Assembly: GCA_013399855.1 (NCBI GenBank)
Contig: VXAY01004102.1
Coordinates: forward strand, 218,526-282,525
Length of the DNA: 64,000 nucleotides
Reading direction: 5' to 3'
Origin: Oxyruncus cristatus
Lineage: Eukaryota > Chordata > Aves > Passeriformes > Cotingidae
The position numbers and the translations under genes are program-made. Positions 34,555 to 47,300 of the stretch are shown piece after piece; within the stretch, counting starts at the first letter, position 1, and each line of letters opens with the position of its first letter. Below the pieces are notes generated by a model. The model was not told where the DNA came from. It did not search any database and saw nothing but the letters and a program-made list of their open reading frames with translations.

Positions 34555-35175
34555 ACATTTACACACACAAAGATACTTTTTTTCCTGCGATAGAATGGGC
34601 TGAGTAGAGCTGACTCAAGAGTCCACAGTATTGCCTGTCTGTCTGGGATGATATGCTAGGACATAACAGGAAACAAGATATTAGGAATTAGATATTCCTA
34701 CAGAACAGGAAAAGAAGCCAGAGTGTGACAGTGCTGAAAAGGTCTTTGAATTCTACTTAGAGTCTGTCAGCAAATAAATGAAAAGTAGGAAATCAGGCTA
34801 GACCTGACGTCTACTTGGTTATCTAAAGCCCTTCGTTATCTATAGCTCGTATTTCCCTGGAATCTGAAGGAAGAGCAGTGCCTTGACTGCTAAATTGGCA
34901 AATCTGAGAGTCCCACATAAATTACGAGAAGACCCATGATTACAACCACGCCTTCAAAAACAGGAGATGAGAATGCACACTGTGGGCTCGTGGGGGAATG
35001 GAAATTTGAAGAAAATTGTTTCCCTTCAGTATTTAAGCCATGTTACATAGGACTGTGCTTGCCTTATACAGATGTGTTTACCACCTGGTTTATTTAATAT
35101 ACATAATTCTTTAATATATATAATTTCATGGAAGCCAATTTCATGTTTTGCAAAGATTTTATAGTGACTTTCTAA

Positions 35176-35226
35176 TTAAATGAAATACAAATTTCATGCA
35201 GATGCAGATGTATATATTCTTCTCTT
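35176..35226 (+). repeat. 51-bp direct repeat, copy 2
   Basis: Starts TTAAATGAAATACAAATTTC, 672 bases after copy 1 in the same orientation. The flanks are not clearly alike. Confidence 0.85.
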
Positions 35227-36004
35227 TCCTTCCTTTTGCATTTTTACAGTTTTCTTTCCAAAGAAGGCACATAGTTTTACAAAAAAATCAGAAGCCACTG
35301 CAATAAGTAAAGTAAGATTCAGAAAAACTAAATACCACTTCCCTTATATAAGAAACAAGTTTGTCATATAGCAGCAGAGGCAACCGTCAGAATTCCTACA
35401 TAAGGAACAGCCTCCACAATTTGGGAATCATGGTACGCTTCTCACAATGGAAAACTTAAATTATTTCGACCACACATAATGGGACCTGATGCATTGTTGG
35501 AATAAATTCTCATCACACGCACTTTGTAAATCAAGGGTGTGTTTCCATCTTGGAGATGGCATCATGTCTAGTGATGTTAATGACAGTGATTAGTTTTAGT
35601 GGTTTGTATTCCACAAAATGTAAAATAACTTTAAAACAGCTCCTTCGATACTATTGCACCATAGGAGCATTCAGATACTTATCAACATAACCTGATAAAA
35701 TATCTAAAAGGAAAGAGCAGAAGAATGCTATTAGAAGAATTTGATAATACTATGCTTGCAGCATTATGTTTCTCTTGTACTATTAATAGGAAATGTCCTC
35801 TTTCTGAGGAAATAAGAGAAAGAAGCATTTAGCATTAACTAACATCGCATGCAAGAGAGAGGTTGTACATATTTAACTCTTAAGTGCACAAGCCTTCTTT
35901 TTGTCCTAGTGCTTTTATGTTTCCAGCTTTTTGCTTCTGGGTTTGTTTGCTTTCTTATTAGAGAATAATCCTAGTATTTTTCATGTGCAACTTTAAAATT
36001 ATCT

Positions 36005-36275
36005 CAGAGACAGTTCATTGGCTGGGAATCTTCTCTGAAGCTTTTGTATCGTCCTTATTTCCCCTAGAAAGAAAAATCAGAGTTTCAAATGGGATTGAAA
36101 AGCAATTTGCTTTAAACTGCAAGACAGCTGAAGCTATCCTAGTGCTCTAGGTCACTGATAGAGAAAGTAAAAAGAGGAACTTAGGTTACCTGGAGAAAAT
36201 GAGATGTAATGAATGCTTGGCTACTGATATGGCCGAAGGAGTGAGGAGGAAGGCCACAGAGGCAGGACAGGATTT
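36005..36275 (+). pseudogene. Decayed SDR16C coding exon 1 (relic 2)
   Basis: From 36085 a single frame aligns without indels to residues 46-109 of the intact SDR16C protein. It begins SNGIEKQFAL (intact: SANGIGRQIAL) and continues AILVL, stop, VTDRESKK (intact: VTLVLWDIDDEGNK), then CLATDMAEGVRRKATE (intact: VYHCDCSSREDIYEKADK). The Trp68 codon TGG is TAG at 36148-36150 and Gly51 is Glu. The segment that should encode GEIVLITG is deleted. The weaker match upstream (36030-36070) corresponds to the membrane-anchor region and also resembles relic 1. No further exons were recognised, so this is a dead paralogue fragment. Confidence 0.82.
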
Positions 36276-39200
36276 CCTGCTTACCTGTTGTTATTCCTTA
36301 GATGAGTAAATCTTCCAAAATCATATCTTATTACAATTTTACATTTGGAAAAGGGGATTAAACAAACATGTCTATTACCTTTTTCTAATTCGCCATGGAA
36401 GTTTTTAACAACATTTAAAATATATTTGCAATAAATAGCCTGACGTGCCTTGGAACCTGCTCTACCTTAAGCTTTCTCATAAAACATATTAGCTGCTTTG
36501 GCCAAAGATCAGAATTAGCTGTAAAGATTGAAGGTTTTTCCTTTGTCTGGCTGAGACTCAGAGTTTCCAAAGGTACCAAGAAAGAATAAAGAACAGGGAA
36601 CTTCTGGCTTTGTCCTTTATGTTTAGTCAAATGTGTATTAGCAGCAGTGTGTGGTAATACTGTAGTTTCAGGGGTGAAACCTTGTTCAGGTGACCAGCAA
36701 CAAGGGCAGTGTTAGGTTCTCACAGATTCTCAGCCTTGCTGATGCCTTCTGCCTGGGTGACTCCACAAGGGTAAAGCTCTGCTTGTGGTATTCTCCACAG
36801 CTAGAGCACAAAGATCCAGCACACTCTGCCTCCACTTGGCTCTTCTACTGCACTTTCTCACCAGCTTTGCTGTCTCTGGCACCTAAATGTTGCTAAAATC
36901 TAACAGTCAAATAATACTCCACTGATTACAAAAATGAGAAAACCCCTATTCAAACTCTCCTGGCTATTAAATGAAGCCCATTTACAAGAGAAAAACACTT
37001 AAAAACCTCTTTCTTATAAGGAATAATTGTCTCCAAATATATTTATTTCAGCCTGTCATAGTCAGAAAGAACTAACCAGTTTTCCTAAAATTGTAGGTCA
37101 CAGCAAGAGCAACGAAAAGAAACAAAGTAGAAAACTAAATGGAAAAATATTTTTAGCACCTGTACCAAATCAATATGCAAACTCTCAGGTATGGGAGAAC
37201 ATTTTTATTTTTTCCCTGAAATATGCCTTTAAGCAAAGGACAGCAAAGAATTACTGACACAAGTCAGAGTTCTGGTAGAAAGAGCCAACCCTTTGGCACA
37301 AAGGGGACTTATCCTGAGTAGATGCTGGCAGAATAAATTACTAGTTCTGTTTTACAGACAGGTATCTAAGGAAGGAATGGCATGGAAAGCTACAAAAAGC
37401 CATAGAACTTCTTATACCTCTTTCCTCTCCTGAAAAATCTCTCAGCATAGGTTCAGAGGATTCAGGCCCCTCCTGAAGTATGCTGAGACCAGACCATAGT
37501 GGAGCCTGCTGGAGAGCTCGAGCCTGACCAGGTAACTCCTCCTTCCCCACACCAATGGTATTTTCTGCCACCATTCACAAATGGCAGCACACCGCCACAT
37601 TTCCCCTCTTTGCATTAGAGCCTGTGAAATTGCTCAGAAAGATGTTGGATAACACTGTATCTCCAAACAATGTAATGCTTGACAGAAATATTCTGTAAGA
37701 AATAGCTAATTCACTAGTTATACACATTTCCATTTAAGCAAAAAGTGTTCCCACAAGTCTGATAAATACCTAGCTTACTGCTGGTCCACAGTCTACTTTT
37801 CCCATCCCGAGAAAAGGGAAATAAGGAAGGACTAGGTGAATCAGAAAAAGGAAAAGTCTGTCTGAAGCTGACTGCCACCATTCTTAGCACAAACAGGACA
37901 GGTAAAATAGTTGCTTGTGTTTGGAACCAAGCATGTTTCCTCTGAAAAATACTGCTTCACAATACTGAGAAAGGCAGCACAGCTGTCTTCCTTGACAGTA
38001 AAATTCTCTGACTGGACCAAAAGCGGGCAAAATACAGAGGGAGTTGGTCTTTTTTTTCTTTCCTTTTCCTTTTTTTTTTTTTAATCAAATAAGGCAAAAC
38101 AGATTTAATGAATAAAAGTTTAAATATTCCCATAGCATTTATTTCCAGATGTCTTATTTTTCCTCCAAAAAAACCACAGAATAAACAATGTTAACCAACC
38201 TATTGTAGTCTTTCCTAAATTTCACTTCTTAATAACATGATGTTGTTTGCTTTGCTTGCACATGAACACCTTCCTTTTCATTACCAACTATCATAGAAGT
38301 CCTCTCCAGAGTTTAAGTAGCAGAAGGAATATTCCTGATGATGCTCATTTAAATTCAAAGTACATTACACAGAATTGTGGCACACTTTAAACTGAACATC
38401 TAACCATGCAGCACTTGCTTATTTAAGCTAAAATGTCTTTGCTCACCTGAATGATCCTGTGGCAGTGAGTAAGTGATCCATCTCGTTTAATGTTGGTTAT
38501 CTGGAGGCGAGGTGACAGACAGACCCAAGCTTCTCATTTCATTGCCTGATTGCCTGATTGGTTTCTGATAGCAGCAATTTATTTCTACCAGCGGATGAGG
38601 AAGTTTGGATGGATTTCCTACCCTGAGATGTCCATTCAATTGTTTAAAAGCCGGGTAATGGAATTCCAACCTATCTGTTCAAATATTTGAACATTTAATA
38701 TGCATCACAAAATAGACAGGAAGGATATAGCTAATTTATATCCAAGTTTAAACTCATTTTTAAAATTACATATATACTATAATCATATATAATGCCAAAA
38801 TATCACAATGGTGTTGATATGTTGGATTATTCCTTCTTTCTCCACTTCATAGATTATCAATTACTTGCAACTAATAAATTTGTACTAATTGGGCAAGCTG
38901 GAAACAATAGATTCTAAGTTGAGTACAGCAGGGAACTGAAACTCCAGATGTCTTCCCCATGACTATTGAATTACCTGTAAGTGTTCAAATTAGTATTTTG
39001 GGTAAATAGTCTTCTTCTGGTAAAATCTGCCTCACATCACTCATTCTCCATGGAGATCAATACAGAGTGAAAGACTTTTATGCTTTACAGGATATTATCC
39101 TCAGAAATGCTACAGAGATTAGGAGTGAGCAGTTCCCATTTCTGAAACAGCTTTAGTGAATGTGGTCTTGGCTAAAGGGATTACTTCACCTTTCTTAATC

Positions 39201-40282
39201 ACAGCTTCAGAAAGGAAAATGTTAAGAAAGGTACTGGTGAAGACAAGAAGTTTGGGTTCATATTCTGACTTTTGTAGTCTCTTTATTATCAAAAAAAAAT
39301 TGCTTGGGTACCTTATAAGATACTAGGTTAACTAGAAAAGCTGGTTTTCACTTATGGAAACCAAGCTCCTATAGAACTGAAAATTAAGGTCCTCATAGAT
39401 ATAGATAAAAAAGGTAGGCTTAAAAGTGAGGGACAACTAGGAGCAGCAAACAGTTGATTTTCAGAGTGGACTTGGGCTGCTCGGGGAAGTCCAATTAAAT
39501 CTGTGCTGGAGGCTGTGCTCATTTCATGCACTTGTTACTGATCTGGAATAGAGCGTGAAGTAACAAAGTCATCTGATGATAATAAGAATATTAAGGACAC
39601 TTAACCATTTTTTCACTCCCTTCTTTGTTTGTATCTCCAGTGCAGAGGTACTAGTTAGCTACCAGCTAAACTAAGGCAAACCAACTGTTCTGGTTTTTCT
39701 CCAGATGAAAACTGGTCAAAGTTTTCAGGTTAGTTCACGGAAAGCATGACTCTGCAACAGTGGTGGATAGCATTATAGTCAGAATATAGGAGAAAAGAGG
39801 GACTCAATGACCCATTATAACTCTGAAAGCAATTTAAACGTGATTAATCTGTCAGGAAGAGCTTGGGAACCCCTCATTGTGGACTGCCTCCATTTATTGT
39901 GCGATGTCACAAAGCTGAGGAGAAGAGGGCTCAAATTTGCTGGCGGGTTGCTTCTGTCCCTGCATTGCTCAGATTTCATTGCTCGAGTGATGGCCAAGAT
40001 GTACCCAGTCTGGCTTTTGGGTCTCAGATACAAAGATCCTAAACTCTGTCCTCACCTTTTCTACCTGTCCTACACACTTGAGGAGTTCAAACTAGAAATG
40101 GGCCTTGTACTGTCAGTAAGCCAGGGCATGATGCACTCCAGTGACCTCCATTTTTTTTGCGGGTGAAAGGTATGTGGTCAAGAAGGAAGAAACATGTTAT
40201 GGTTCCTGTAAGCCAAGGACTTGGAAAGTGTCTAAACTGCAGAGCACACCCTGGCATGACGGCATTGGCAGTAACTCCTATC
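36276..40282. other. Intergenic, no gene seen
   Basis: AT-rich. It holds a pyrimidine microsatellite at 38047-38082. A 119-codon open frame at 39807-40166 has no recognisable family feature or splice context and is likely chance. Confidence 0.5.
38047..38082. repeat. Polypyrimidine low-complexity tract
   Basis: T-rich run with interspersed C (CTTTCCTTTTCC flanked by T8 and T14). Confidence 0.85.
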
Positions 40283-40570
40283 ACTCACACACAGAATCAT
40301 TTAGGTTGGAAAAGACCTTTAAGGTCATTAGGTCTAGATGTTAATTCAGCACTGCCAAGTTCACCACTAAACCAAGTCCCAAAGAGCCACATCTACACAT
40401 CTTTTAAGCATCTCCAGGAATGGTGATTCAGGAAGCAATGGCTTCCTCTGGGAAGCCTGTTGCAATGCTTGCCAACCCCTTCTGTGAAGACGTTTTTCCT
40501 AATCTCCAGTCTAAACCTCCCCTGGCACAACTTGAGGCCATTTCCTCTTTTCCCTGATTTCTCCCCAGTA
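40283..40570 (-). mobile_element. CR1 LINE 3' fragment, minus strand
   Basis: Read on +, it starts CACAGAATCATTTAGGTTGG and AAAAGACCTTTAAGGTCATT, the reverse complement of the CR1 3' end. It continues with CTCCAGGAATGGTGATTCAG, TTCCTCTGGGAAGCCTGTTG and AGTCTAAACCTCCCCTGGCA. It stops where the GC-rich island begins. Confidence 0.92.
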
Positions 40571-40826
40571 CAATACCATTCTCGCTGTACATTCCTTCAG
40601 GTCACCAGCTGCTCCTCCAGTTACGGCGGGCAGGAGAGGCCACAGCCCTACCCGAACCTGCAGGTTTAACCAGCCCTAAACCTGCTCCCGTTCCCAGCGG
40701 GGACGGCCGCACGCCGCACACCGGCCCAGCCGGGTGCCGCCCGTGCCCCACTCCCCCCGGACCGGGACCGGTCGCGGCGGGGCTCCCGGCGGGGCCCCGG
40801 CCCCCCTCGGTCCCCGCCTTTCCCCG

Positions 40827-40827
<1 letters not shown>

Positions 40828-40866
<39 letters not shown>
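40828..40866. repeat. (CTG)13 trinucleotide repeat
   Basis: Thirteen perfect CTG units inside the CpG island. Read in frame on either strand one phase gives polyalanine. Confidence 0.98.
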
Positions 40867-40867
<1 letters not shown>

Positions 40868-41316
40868 GGGCGACCTCCCCCGAGCGCCTCCGCGCCCGGG
40901 CTGCCGCTCCAGCCCTCCCCGCCTTCGGCATCGGCTGTCGCTTCGTGTTACCGACCGACGCGTTCCTAGTATATTCATGGCTGTTTACTCCTGTTGTACT
41001 GGCATCTTCCACAAAAGGAACTTCACCTACTATTGAAACACCATATAAGCACTTTTATTTTTTTTTCCCCCTAACCTATGATTCTTAGAACTCATCAGTT
41101 GTTTAGAACGAAGAAGAAAAACCTTAGAGGCTCGCCGAACCAAAAGTACACAGTTCTCGGCGGCAGCACTCGTTCCCTGAAGGAAGAAAAGCGCTCATCC
41201 CGTGAGAGCAGACGGCGGCCGGAGCGGGACAGGACCGGCCCCAGTCACCGCCCCGACGGGAACTCGCTGGCGAGGGCGGAGCATCGGCCGCCGAGTCCTG
41301 CATCTCCAAGAGGCAA

Positions 41317-41323
41317 TTTTATA
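41317..41323 (-). promoter_or_regulatory. Candidate TATA box, minus strand
   Basis: TATAAAA on the minus strand inside a GC-rich block (context GGCTATAAAATTGCC). It would place a start near 41290 and direct transcription leftward through the island. Sequence-only evidence. Confidence 0.35.
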
Positions 41324-41370
41324 GCCTCGTCACTCGCTCCTCGAATCCTGTCGGCAAAACTTGAAAGGCA

Positions 41371-44300
41371 GAGGGGTGCTTGTTCTTAACTTTTCACCTT
41401 TTCCCAGTTGCCGGAGATGCGTATTTCCCGCGCACACCGAGGCATATGTTCTTAAGGATCCACCACTGGAAGCGGCTGAGGGGTCAGTCCTCTTTTCACT
41501 CCCTTCTATCCCCTGCCTTCACAAGCCCCCAAAATGAGGAGTTAGCCTTTCAGTGACACTATAGAATTGTACATCAAGAAAGAAATTTGAAGGAAACAGA
41601 TTCACATAACACTGTTATAAAACTGTAAGATACTAAATCCAGCTGACACTCTCAAAATCTTGCCTGGTTGTACTGTACCATATAAGCTCTGTGCACACAA
41701 GAGTGCCCTCTACTGAATAACAACATCTGTATATTGAAAGCAGTATCTTACCGTGAGTATTTCAAAGTTAAGAAAAATTGTCATGGTTTTGAGCTGCAAT
41801 TACATTTTTTGCTTTTTTTTAGAAAACTGTCTTATCTACCAGAAAATCCACGTACACCTTATAAAACATCCTGGAGTTATTCATATGCCAGGGGCACTTC
41901 TTGCATTCCTTCTTTAAGGTTTTTGACAACAGCCTTAATAATACCTTAATAATTACAAGCCTCACAATAAGAAAAGACAAGGCACAAGAGTGAAACTGGG
42001 GGAGCAAATTGTTATAAAAGTGCAGTAAGATATTTAAAAAGAGATGTGCAGAAGACTGCTGGATCCAGAATATTAGACATGGGACAGAGCTAAATTTGGA
42101 AACCCTTGATAACATGAAAAAATAGAAGCCAAAAATGTTGCTCACTGTTTATAGGGGAAAGAGAAGGATGAACGCAAAAAAAATGCTGAAGAGTCGGGGA
42201 TGAAGAGCCACAGTTCCCTGCACATTGGCTATGCTAAGTGTAATGAAGATACAGTTATGAGCATATAATAGAAATAATGTCCTCCGGGCCATGATAAAGA
42301 GGCAAATAAATCTCTGGTCTAATTTACAATGAAAAGTCTTGCATTTCCAGTCTACTGCAGGAGACAGTTGCTATCATTCTTATTCCAGTTAAGGTTTCCT
42401 TTGGCATTATATAGCTGAGATGTCCTGAATGGAGGTTTTCAATTGCTGTAAACATGAGGACACCCAGGATGCACGACAGTGTCAAAAAACAGTAATGTCC
42501 TTGTGGTCCAGGAGTAGCACTCAGGAAGGCTTATTTCTTCCTTCTCATGAAGCAGATAAAACTTCTTGTAGAGAAGAACTACTCAGCAAATATTCTCAGA
42601 AACAAACAAACAAAAAAGTATGTCCTTGTGCAGACACACAGTGTAAAAACCACAAGGGCTTCCATACACCTGCCTGAGGCAGTCACATACAGCAACATGA
42701 AGACAGTCATCCAGAAGCTCTGTCACTCGCTGGCTCTGCAAAGTCTGCACAGCACTTGGATATGTTTTACTGGCATATCCAAACCAAAGTGAGCATGTAG
42801 ATAATCTGTAGCTCTCTTGCTACAAGGCTACATTTTCTTGTGATAAAATTTTTGTATGCTCCCTATGTGCTTGCATCTTGAAAAATTAAATGCTTTCTCC
42901 CAATCAAATGAAGATTCAGTTTGAACACCCCACCAAATGTCACTGCAATTCTTCAGGCTTTTACTTCAGTTTCCGCTGGAAGGCACAAGTATTTCACAGC
43001 ATGTTGTAGCTCCTGATGTGTAATGTAGCACAGGAAAGAAAAAATTACTTTCCCAGGAACTCTGGCATTCTTTTTTCATTTTTCATTCTTTCTTTCTATT
43101 ACCTAGACAGACGATATCCCAGGAAATGTTGCTATGGTCTGGTGTCATCAGACTGTCCCATCAGTACAGCTCCTCAGCCACGATCTTCAGCTTTTAACAC
43201 CTTGTAGTTAATGAATTTGCTGAGAACAGTAATCAGAATTGCAGGCAGTGAAAAGACAAGAAAACGAGACTGAAGGCAGGTAAGTAACCTGAAGTAGCAC
43301 TGAGATTTTGAGCCCTCCTTTGTGCATGTGAATGTGCAAATTATGTCTGCCTTTCCAGAATAGTGTCCATACCACTGCAGGACACTGCAGTTGCCTTCAG
43401 CTGGCCGGGATTAGGCATGCATTTACAGATGCAGAACCCTGAATATTTATACATAGCAGGAGTTGGTAAACATTTGAACAACTCAGTTACTGTGGGAAAA
43501 AGTCGTATAAACTTCACCAGGCTCTGGAAGAAGTGTTATTTATTCATTGTTAAAATCTCACCATGTCTGCAGCTGTTCTTACATATTTTATTGAGAGGCA
43601 ACTCTGTGAGACTGGAGAATCAATACTGAAATAATTTTCTTTAAAATAAGGAAAGCTGGATGTGGAACTCTACACTTTTTTTGAAATCCCCGTTTCTTTT
43701 ATCAGGTGCACATTTTTATTTTCTACTTTAGACTTAGAGTACACCATGAGAAAGATCAAGCTTGAAGTTCAAGTGGAAAAGCGCAAGCAGGCTCTTACTT
43801 AAGTGCTTAAATACTTGTCTTTCCTCTTCATGGTCTCTTTCTCCTCTGCCAAATATTGATTAACATATATCCATTACAACAAACCTGGTAAAAATGTGCA
43901 ATAAGATAGACTGTCAAGCTCATGGTCTTTTTCAATCTGAGTCACAAGAAAGAAGTGTTTTCAAATCTTGTGCTTTAGCTGAATTGGATTCCTATGGAGA
44001 CACATGCTTTATATACATTTCTCCAGTCCCATGCATGCATATATTTAGTCCAAGAATTTCCATGATTCTCAAGCACAATGCTCTGGCAAAATGCCCTCTG
44101 AGGGAGGAATCAACAATTCCCTGTTTTTGAAGCCTCTCTTACTGACTGTTCTCTCAACTATAGAGCGTGTTTTCAGCAAGGGTCCTTCATCTGCAGCCTG
44201 AGGCCAGCCAGATCATGAAGAATGGTGTCAGAAATGTAAATGCAAGATTATCTGATTTGTTACTAAAGAAGATGGTATTTTAGTAATAGCTAAATAGCAT

Positions 44301-47300
44301 GTTACAATAACTACATGTTAACTTAGATGTGATGAATTTAACACAGGGAGGGGTTAGATATAGTGAGGGGCTTTCAGGTATCATGAGACGAACATATATT
44401 TTCAGGGCTAACAAGAAATGTCTCCTCAGTTTGGCACCTCCCTGTGCTCTCGGTCATATGAATTCTTCTACTTTTGTTGCCTCCTGAGCAACTTTGTAGA
44501 TATATAAAATGGAAAAAACACAGAGAAATAAAGAAATACTGTGGACCATGACTTAACCACATTCATTTTAGATTGGTCTACTGGGGATGAGGAAGAAGAA
44601 TGTGACTTCTATGGTTTCATGGGCTAACAGGAAGTCTGTATTGCCACCTCAGTTTTGCACTAGTTTTCTCAATGGGTTAAAGTGTAAAATAAATTTTAAA
44701 AAAATGCACATCCTAAAAAATAAACTATTGCCTTGAAGTTAATCTTTAATCATATTTTTTATTTTTAATATTTCTATTTAATTTTATTTAATTTTAATTT
44801 ATATTTAATATTTCTAAAAATGCATTTGTTTTTCTAATTACTTGTAATTTCTCAAATTACAGTGTAATATAAATGAAATCCTTGCATTATGACATTCAGC
44901 TGAAAATTCCATATCACTGTGTGCAGATATGTACACATTTATGCACAGGGTCAAATAACACGCACACTGATTTCACATTTAAATACAGGGAATGATAATT
45001 CCTGTCACAGAGTATCCTAGATGCATAAAAGTAATTTAACACAATCCCAATGCAATGCACAGTTCACCCCAGAATAAAGAACCAGTATCCCAGAAAACTT
45101 CTGAAACAAATTTGCAGTTTCTCAGCATTTTGTTTATGTCTGCAAACTGCAGCAGAGGATGCCAGGAGAAAATGCTCCTTGCAAAAGCAAGATCTTTCCC
45201 TCTGTGAAGGGCAGCAGACATCTGATGAGCTGTACCTGCCTTCTACCAACACATGCCTCAGCTTCTCCATCCCAGACTACATCCCACACCCAAAGAACCT
45301 GTAAAGCCAAGGTGGCATGCAAACACGATAGATTGGGTCAGTATGGGATAGTAGCTCCAAGTACATCAGACAACTGCAGGCTTCATGGTGAGACCTGCTG
45401 GGAAAGTACAAGAACATACAAAGAATAAGAAAGTGCCAGGAAGGATTCAGTGGTGACTCTGGAATTCACTAAGCGTCTAAAAAAAATAAGCTTCATTTAA
45501 TGGTGGCTAGATTTGATTATATTTGTTGGGGGGGGGGAATGTGGTGTCAGTTATATTTCTTGTTTGCAAGTCACTGTCTGCAATGGTCAAAATTACCTAT
45601 GACAAGTAAAAAAAGTGTCCCTGAAAGGGATAAACTCATATTTATTTATATATTATGGAAATTGATACATGGAAATTCCTTTACTCTCATGACTTCCATG
45701 AAATTTTTACAGGAATCTCTGTCACAGGGTTTCCAAGATGCCACTTCCACAGCAAATATTTCTTTTGTGCACATAACACATAACTCTATTTGTCACTAAA
45801 ATGCCTTTCAACTAAAGTGTTAAGTATTATTAGGTTTCTGCTGAATTTTCAAGAGATAGATGGAAGAAGATGAATTCTCATAAAGGCAGAAGACAAATAC
45901 ATGGGCACTATCTCCATTTAGTTTTTTTGCTTTATTAGTATTTGTTTTTTCACTTTCCTATCCATATGACAATCACTTTTTTAATTTGTGTGTTCATGTG
46001 TTTGTTAAGTCTGCCGAAGAGCTCTTGTAATAGATAAGAAATCTTTAAGCTTGACAAAAATTTGGCAGCTGGTAGAGGTAGTAAAAGGTGGAATTAAATG
46101 GATAAAGAGTTTGGGGACAAGCACAGAGAACTAAGGTTGTTTTTGCAGGGTTTGGGTCCCAATCATAAAAACTTCAACAAGAGAAAAATGTTGAGTTTGC
46201 ATGTTATGCCCCTACGACAACATGACAAATGTTCAAATAGCAGAAACAAATGCATTTGAAGGAAAGGGTGTGTTTACTTTCTCAACACCATTTACTTGTT
46301 CAAAGAAGCAAGTATCAAGGTTGCATCAGAAATAGCATGGGAACTAAGCTCTGAATAACTTTCTGCCTTGCTTTCTGCCTCACTAGCATGGCATTGAAGT
46401 GTCATTCCAAAGTACATCAAGCAGCATGACTTCCTGCTTGCTGCATGCTGTTTGTTCTCTCATCTTCTTCCCGAGGCAAGATGTTTGGTCAGTGAAGTCT
46501 TGTCTGTTTGGTAGAGTTGGTTTTATTATAAACAATTATGTTGCTTCAGTGTTTTTGCTGGAGAAGGTCAAATAAATGTGCCTCAAACTTTGAGTGGAAG
46601 GTCAGGTTTGTGACTGTCCTTATATCCCAGGATATTAATTTCACAGACTCAGAGTGGTCTCCAAGAACATTCTGTCTCCTAGACAGACAACTTCTATAAC
46701 AGCATTTACCCCTACTGAGGTGAAGAAAGGAAGCAAAGAGAATGGTCTGCATGGGAAGATGAGTGCAGTTGTCAACACTAATCTCTAGATGGTTTTTGGC
46801 CATTGTGGAAAACCCTGCTGTGATGAAAAGAACCATATCTTGCTTTTGACTTCTTTGTGGGAAGAGATTGTAGACAGCTGAGGACAGGTCTGATGATACA
46901 CTCAAAATAAACAGCATGGCTGAGGGCTTTTTATTCTAGGTGAATTGTTTTAAGTGCTGAAAGCCTGGTGACCAAATACATCAGACTCTTGTAGTTCAGC
47001 CAGGAAGCAAGTGAAGCATGAATAACTGAGTAACATGTCATCGTCTGCGAGCATGGGATGGGGTCTTCTGGCCAATCAAAGCTTATAGAAAGCATTACTC
47101 ATGGGTAATGCTATGTCCAAACTTAGCACAATCAAGGAATGCAAAAGGAATTCTAAATTATAGATTCAGTTGATCAATTACAGATGTGGAGTGACTAACT
47201 CAAAGTAGACTGTATTTTGCACTCCTCAGAATGGCTTTCCTCACATCATGATTCTTGCATGGGTTCTGTTTCACACAGATGTTTTTCATCCTTGGGCTAA

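Larger units (their letters stand above)
40620..41370. promoter_or_regulatory. CpG island without a recognised gene
   Basis: Two GC- and CpG-dense blocks (about 40620-40970 and 41130-41350) are separated by a short AT-rich spacer. The first contains a (CTG)13 tract. The second carries a TATAAAA on the minus strand at 41317-41323. Open frames on both strands are long but are compositional products of GC richness, with polyalanine readable both ways from CTG/CAG. By itself it looks like a promoter or first-exon region; which transcript it serves is unknown. Confidence 0.55.

Noticed and set aside
39807..40166. 119-codon frame next to the 41 kb island
   Set aside because: No similarity I recognise and no splice or promoter context; length is within chance expectation for 64 kb.
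40602..41036. Overlapping open frames on both strands with polyalanine
   Set aside because: They are produced by CTG/CAG repeats and GC-rich composition. There is no domain, no consistent start and no splice support.
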